Source: Lachnospiraceae bacterium
Lineage (GTDB): Bacteria; Bacillota; Clostridia; Lachnospirales; Lachnospiraceae
Length of the DNA: 18,008 bases
Assembly: GCA_003489085.1 (NCBI GenBank)
Contig: DNJM01000081.1
Location: 1-18,008, forward strand
Direction of reading: 5' to 3'
This document shows, piece after piece, positions 14,150 to 18,008 of the stretch (positions are counted from its first letter, which is position 1; every line of letters starts with the position of its first letter). Made by a program: the position numbers and the translations under genes. Under the pieces are notes generated by a model that did no database searches, was not told the origin of the DNA, and was given only the letters and a program-made list of their open reading frames with translations.

Positions 14150-14581
14150 TTACAGCTGTCCGAGAATCATAAATGCGATAATCAATCCGTACAGACACAC
14201 ACCTTCCGCCAGACCTGCAAAGATCAGAGACTTACCAAAGATACTGGAATCCTCGCTGATTGCACCCAGCGCTGCACTTGCCGCACTCGCAACGGCAATA
14301 CCACCGCCGATACATGGAATACCAACTGCCAGTGCCGCTGCAATATAGCCAAGTCCGGTTGCCATAGATGCCGCATTGGCCGCCGTATCCGCTGCCTGTG
14401 CCTCTCCTCCGAACATCATGACCGCTGCTACGGCAAGACATGCAAAGAAGAAAAATGCATTGGCGCCGATCGCACGTTTATAGCGCTTCTTATTCTTTTC
14501 TCCGATAAAATAATAGCCAAATGGTACAATAATGCTTACTGTAATTGCTACAACTAAAATAATTTTCACTGTCATGCTCAT
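14150..14581 (-). CDS. ntpK: V-type ATPase subunit K (membrane proteolipid, c-ring)
   Basis: A 143-residue hydrophobic subunit with four hydrophobic stretches (about 5-26, 40-58, 74-106 and 116-141). The last two form a glycine/alanine-rich c-ring hairpin (GLGYIAAALAVGIPCIGGGI and SLIFAGLAEGVCLYGLIIAF) with a single ion-binding Glu126. The first 65 or so residues do not resemble a second c hairpin: a helix, a basic loop (KNKKRYKR), then a helix ending GGEAQAAD, which looks like a signal peptide with an AQA cleavage site. So it may mature to a two-helix c subunit like that of Thermus, unlike the duplicated Enterococcus NtpK. The Gln and the Ser/Thr next to Glu seen in many Na+ rings are absent, weakly favouring H+. 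AAGGAGG precedes the ATG. Confidence 0.94.
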   Translation of the reverse strand: MSMTVKIILVVAITVSIIVPFGYYFIGEKNKKRYKRAIGANAFFFFACLAVAAVMMFGGEAQAADTAANAASMATGLGYIAAALAVGIPCIGGGIAVASAASAALGAISEDSSIFGKSLIFAGLAEGVCLYGLIIAFMILGQL

Positions 14582-14604
14582 GATAAAACAGCCTCCTTAA
14601 ATTT

Positions 14605-16539
14605 TTATTGATTTGCTTTTGTATATGGTTTAAATTGCCTTCCTGAGCCTTTATAGAACCGGCTGAAGATCTCATAATACTCCAGACGCAGTACCTGGAT
14701 TCCTACGACCAGCCCCTCCATCAGACAGACAAACAGGTTTCCTAAAACGATGACGATCCAGTTCGGTGATCCATTCTCCGCCCCCGCCAGCATCAGAACC
14801 ACCTGCATCATAGCTGCATGGCTGACTGCAAACGCCCCGATACGTACGAAGGAAAGTGTATTGGAAAAGTAGCTCAGCAATGTCTCAAACAGTTCAAAAA
14901 ATGCCTGTACAGCGAACATCGCCTTGCTTTCTTCCATCTTTTCGGTACTTTTTTCCAGCTTCTTCATCAGTGGTTCTTTCAGGGCAATCAGAAGCAGCGG
15001 TACGATAAACATTACCACAAGTACCACCGTCGCCGGCAGCTTCTGCCCGGTCATGAAAAGAATTACGGTTCCGACTGCCGCCAGATAGAATACCAGACCT
15101 GCCACGCCATTCGAATCAAACAGCGCTGCGCCTGTATCATGGGCACGCAGCCCGTTAATGATGTGCAGCACCATACAGATAACGATAATAGCCATACCGA
15201 AAATGATTGCCACAACGAAAACCGTATTCAGCCTTCCGACAAATGGCAGCTCCGTCATATGCTCCAATGGACTGATCCATTTCGGCTCGATCACATTTTC
15301 AAATCCAAAAAAGCTTCCGAACATGAATCCAAAAAAGGTAGAAAAGATACCTGCGATGGAAATAATACCTGCCAGATTCATTTTCTTAAATTTATATAAT
15401 AAAGCTCCCCCAATAAACAGGCATAATCCCTGGCCCACGTCTCCGAACATCGCGCCAAAAATAAATGTATACGTCAGCGCCATGAAAATCGTCGGATCTA
15501 TTTCACCGTGTGCCGGAAGTCCATACATATTTATAAACATTTCAAACGGTTTGAAAAACTTCGGATTCTTCAGCTTGGTCGGCGGTTCCTTGAAGTAACC
15601 GGTACGATCCTCTTCAGCCACAACGAATACCTTATCGTCATCCTTTACCTCATTCATAAAGGCTTCCGCATCCGTCTCCGGCATCCATCCGCAGAGCAGG
15701 TAGAAGGTTTCATGCTTATCCTCTACCTGTGCCGCCATTTTGCGGACGTCGTAATTGCGGCTCATTTCTTCCAGATGTGCTTTGATTCCCAGAATCTTTC
15801 CGGCGCGTTCCAGGAACAGCTGTCCGATCTCCTCACTGCAGGCCTGAATCTCCTCGCTCAGAGCAGCCAGCTCTTCTTCCAGCCTCCTGCAGGCCTGCAT
15901 CGGTGTTCCGGAGTATTCATCCGGCAGATAAAGCCGTTCGAAATGCAGCGATGCAAAGATCGGATCAATATTCTTAGCCTCACTATGCGCCGCAAAATAA
16001 ACGCCATACACATACTTTTCATCCCGGCCGCCTTCTACAAAAAGCGCTCCAATGTTATCAAAGACATACTTTTCAAATCGATGATAGGTCTCTATCGGTA
16101 CTCTTCCGAAGCGAAACCGGATAAACTGATACTGCATAACCGTATGCAGATCAAAATCAAATGGTTTAAATGGCTCTGCCATCATCAGCCGGTTCCGGAC
16201 TTCCTCCCGTTTCTTTTTCAGCTGATCCTGTTTTTCTACAAGCTCCGCATAATCATGATTCAGATCCCGGATAAAGCTCTTCATTTCCTCCAGTGACAAG
16301 GATTGATCCGGTTCCACCTGCCTGCCCTTCTCTGACAGATAATCCGCAAATTCATCCGCTTTTGCAAGCAGCTCCTTGTATGGATTCAGCTCGGAGAATG
16401 GCTTCAGGTTCTCTGTCGTCTTCAATTCCGACATCGCCTGCTCCAGCTGAATCTCATATTTAGAAAGGTATTTTTCCGTTACACGGTCAATATCGTCCTT
16501 CGGGCCGGTGATATTCAGGAATTTCATTTTCACAATCAT
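14605..16539 (-). CDS. ntpI: V-type ATPase subunit I (membrane stator, a subunit)
   Basis: A 644-residue subunit I (NtpI, PF01496). The N-terminal half (about 1-330) is cytoplasmic, with coiled coils that hold the peripheral stalks. The C-terminal half contains about seven to eight membrane helices from ALTYTFIFGAMFGDVGQG (about 354) on, and the LSFVRIGAFAVSHAAM motif with Arg566, the essential half-channel arginine. The start chosen is ATG 16539, which overlaps the subunit C stop as ATGA and begins MIVKMKFLNITGPKDDID, the family N-terminus. An upstream in-frame ATG (16599) would add 20 residues encoded within the subunit C gene and unlike the family. GGGGGTG lies about 9 bases before the start. 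Confidence 0.96.
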   Translation of the reverse strand: MIVKMKFLNITGPKDDIDRVTEKYLSKYEIQLEQAMSELKTTENLKPFSELNPYKELLAKADEFADYLSEKGRQVEPDQSLSLEEMKSFIRDLNHDYAELVEKQDQLKKKREEVRNRLMMAEPFKPFDFDLHTVMQYQFIRFRFGRVPIETYHRFEKYVFDNIGALFVEGGRDEKYVYGVYFAAHSEAKNIDPIFASLHFERLYLPDEYSGTPMQACRRLEEELAALSEEIQACSEEIGQLFLERAGKILGIKAHLEEMSRNYDVRKMAAQVEDKHETFYLLCGWMPETDAEAFMNEVKDDDKVFVVAEEDRTGYFKEPPTKLKNPKFFKPFEMFINMYGLPAHGEIDPTIFMALTYTFIFGAMFGDVGQGLCLFIGGALLYKFKKMNLAGIISIAGIFSTFFGFMFGSFFGFENVIEPKWISPLEHMTELPFVGRLNTVFVVAIIFGMAIIVICMVLHIINGLRAHDTGAALFDSNGVAGLVFYLAAVGTVILFMTGQKLPATVVLVVMFIVPLLLIALKEPLMKKLEKSTEKMEESKAMFAVQAFFELFETLLSYFSNTLSFVRIGAFAVSHAAMMQVVLMLAGAENGSPNWIVIVLGNLFVCLMEGLVVGIQVLRLEYYEIFSRFYKGSGRQFKPYTKANQ

Positions 16540-17585
16540 TTCATCACACCCCCAATATGTGCCAGTACCTCGGAAGCAGAATAACCATAACGGATACATT
16601 CCAGTGCACTGGTTAATTTATCAATTTCCTGTTCTTTTAAGAATAAATACGTATTAATTGTAGCAATGGAATAGGGATTCTTCCTGCGGTCTGTCAGGTA
16701 GAGCTTTTTTAATATCTCCTTCCCCATCTGCTCCGGCTTTATGTTGTCGTCCAGATCATAATGGACGCCATACGGAGTACTCCTGAACAATGTTATAACT
16801 TCCTCCAGCGTTGCCGCTTCCACCAGATTCCGAAACATCTCCGGTCTTAGCTTATACTGTACCGGGATCAGTATTTCATAGATATCCGCAGGCGACATAT
16901 TGTAATATTTCTTTGCCCGGTAAATCCACTGCAGGTTCATCAGATCAATCTTATAGCCGACATCCTTGGTAAATATTTCCAGCTCCTTTCCTTTCAGAAG
17001 CTTCTTCCGCATCTTCCAGATGGCTGTATAATAGTACAGATTCAGCGCCAGATCAAAATCATACAGCGTATGTGCCTGTGCTTCCCGCAGTCGATTCAGC
17101 GGGATATAGTAATCTGTCCCCTCCAGAGCATCGATCAGCCCGGAGATATCCTCCGCAGCAATCAGCCTGTCGATGGAGATCTTCGAGTACCTGTCAAAAA
17201 ACGGCTTCTTATAAGTCAGATCAAAAGGCTGCGCCGAATGATTAAATATAATCCGCAGACAATAATTAATCAGCTCTACCTCATACCGTTTGAGATACAG
17301 GTTCAGAAACCTCTTCTGTTCCATACCGGAAAAGGAATACAAAGAAGAATAACTCCTGTACAGAGACAGCGTTAACATTTTCTCCACATCACCCCGGTGC
17401 AGCTTGTTCTCATCCAGTTCCTGAAATTCAACTGCATAGCCCGGCTTTTCCTTGAGATAGGAAACCACATCTACGACATTTCTGAGTTCCGCAATCTCTT
17501 CAAATTCCTTCTGCGTCAAAAGCTTCGCCTGCATTCCGGAGACTTTTGCCACAATCCCACTATAGGCCAGTAAGTTTCCCATCAT
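16536..17585 (-). CDS. atpC: V-type ATPase subunit C (rotor-top d subunit)
   Basis: A 349-residue, largely helical soluble protein of the AC39/subunit C family (PF01992): N-terminal YSGIVAKVSGMQAKLLT, middle ELINYCLRIIFN, and the RAKKYYNMSPADIYEILIP and GYSASEVLAHIG motifs. It caps the c-ring and connects it to the D/F shaft. The ATG at 17585 follows the previous stop codon with no gap. A second ATG is the next codon and has better spacing (8 bases) to the AGAGG upstream, so the real start may be one codon later. In the E. hirae operon C comes after E; here it precedes I and K. Confidence 0.95.
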   Translation of the reverse strand: MMGNLLAYSGIVAKVSGMQAKLLTQKEFEEIAELRNVVDVVSYLKEKPGYAVEFQELDENKLHRGDVEKMLTLSLYRSYSSLYSFSGMEQKRFLNLYLKRYEVELINYCLRIIFNHSAQPFDLTYKKPFFDRYSKISIDRLIAAEDISGLIDALEGTDYYIPLNRLREAQAHTLYDFDLALNLYYYTAIWKMRKKLLKGKELEIFTKDVGYKIDLMNLQWIYRAKKYYNMSPADIYEILIPVQYKLRPEMFRNLVEAATLEEVITLFRSTPYGVHYDLDDNIKPEQMGKEILKKLYLTDRRKNPYSIATINTYLFLKEQEIDKLTSALECIRYGYSASEVLAHIGGVMK

Positions 17586-17897
17586 TTATACCTCTGTCAT
17601 CCGCTTCAGAATCTCATCTGCATACGCCCTGTGATCCTTCTCAAATGAGGCTGTCAGTGCTTTCATATGCGCGTCGCTTTCCTGCTGTTGCTTAAAAAGC
17701 ACCTCATCCATCTCTTTCTTTAATCCATCTTCAATTTCCTTCAGTCTCTTCTGAGTCTCCTGCTCCAGTTCTTCATCAAACCGGTTTCGTGCTTCCTGAA
17801 TCTCCTTCTCCAGCACCGGTTTCTGCTCCTGGGCATGTTCCACAATTGCTGCCGCTGCCTGATCGATTTCCGATAGTTTCTTTACAATCGAGTCCAT
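17586..17897 (-). CDS. V-type ATPase G/H-like peripheral-stalk coil protein
   Basis: A 103-residue, highly charged protein predicted to be one long coiled coil (SIVKKLSEIDQAAAAIVEHA, then runs of Glu, Lys and Gln), with no globular domain. Its size, composition and place as first gene of the ATPase operon match the G/H-type stalk partner of subunit E (NtpF in E. hirae). Such coils diverge quickly, so the assignment rests on context. The ATG at 17897 has AGGAGG 8 bases upstream. A longer frame to 17939 would add MYNVVRKKSKEARS but runs over the -10 box and lacks a ribosome binding site. Confidence 0.87.
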   Translation of the reverse strand: MDSIVKKLSEIDQAAAAIVEHAQEQKPVLEKEIQEARNRFDEELEQETQKRLKEIEDGLKKEMDEVLFKQQQESDAHMKALTASFEKDHRAYADEILKRMTEV

Positions 17898-17905
17898 AGA
17901 ACGCG

Positions 17906-17911
17906 CCTCCT
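17906..17911 (-). promoter_or_regulatory. Ribosome binding site fixing the start of the first ATPase gene
   Basis: A perfect AGGAGG lies 8 bases before the ATG at 17897. It selects this start over the in-frame ATG at 17939. Confidence 0.85.
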
Positions 17912-17930
17912 TACTTTTTTTACGAACTAC

Positions 17931-17936
17931 ATTATA
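17931..17936 (-). promoter_or_regulatory. -10 element of the V-type ATPase operon
   Basis: A perfect TATAAT on the minus strand, preceded by GTG, predicts a start near 17924 and a leader of about 27 bases. The -35 position (17954-17959) reads ATTCCA, a poor match, and the spacer is A/T-rich. The 72 bp from here to the window edge hold no gene I can support. Confidence 0.6.
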
Positions 17937-18008
17937 CACTTTTTAATTTAAAATGGAATCACAAATTTTGAGTAAAATTCCTCTAAAACAAACTTGATTT
18001 ATGTTTAT

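Noticed and set aside
15508..16296. A 262-codon open frame on the plus strand, opposite ATPase subunit I
   Set aside because: Long, but entirely antisense to a clear subunit I gene, with no ribosome binding site, and its Leu/Phe/His-heavy composition mirrors complementary codons of subunit I.
1..18008. CRISPR array, insertion sequence, phage or toxin-antitoxin module
   Set aside because: No regularly spaced repeats, transposase or integrase motifs, or paired small toxin-like genes were found on either strand; all larger open regions are explained by housekeeping or envelope genes.

Overview
The window looks like chromosomal DNA from a low-to-mid GC Gram-positive anaerobe of the Clostridia, most likely a Lachnospiraceae-type gut fermenter. 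Four things point there: strong AGGAGG ribosome binding sites, a fused 870-residue AdhE with Rex-like operators, a Bacillus/Clostridium-type long SRP RNA, and a V-type (not F-type) ATPase operon. The family assignment is inference; no 16S rRNA or other taxonomic marker is present.

Layout. (1) 1-3120, minus strand: a cell-surface glycosylation operon in the order yfhO-like GT-C transferase, gtrA-like membrane protein, GT2 glycosyltransferase (cut by the window edge). These are the three parts of a known type of lipid-linked glycosylation system. (2) 3121-3313: a divergent control region with decamer direct repeats and a -10 box. (3) 3314-5432, plus strand: an OmpR-type response regulator and its sensor kinase, overlapping by 8 bp; the kinase has an altered ATP-lid motif. 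A long inverted repeat ends this unit and faces the convergent unit behind it. (4) 5524-8910, minus strand: adhE followed 18 bp later by a small APH-fold kinase-like gene, driven by a near-consensus promoter carrying two Rex-like sites. (5) 9027-9384, minus strand: a complete SRP RNA gene with its own promoter and intrinsic terminator. (6) 9400-17897, minus strand: a nine-gene V-type ATPase operon in transcription order G/H-like coil, C, I, K, F, E, A, B, D, with a -10 box at 17931-17936.

How the parts work together. The ATPase couples ATP hydrolysis or synthesis to ion movement across the membrane. AdhE removes NADH by reducing acetyl-CoA to ethanol, and its promoter architecture suggests NADH-responsive repression. 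The SRP RNA serves membrane-protein insertion. The two-component system lies back-to-back with the glycosylation operon and may sense envelope state and control it. No CRISPR array, transposase, phage gene or tRNA was seen. I did not find a convincingly new system. The points most worth checking are the operator repeats between the regulator and the glycosylation operon, the paired Rex sites at adhE, the adhE-kinase pairing, and the unusual N-terminal extension of the ATPase proteolipid.
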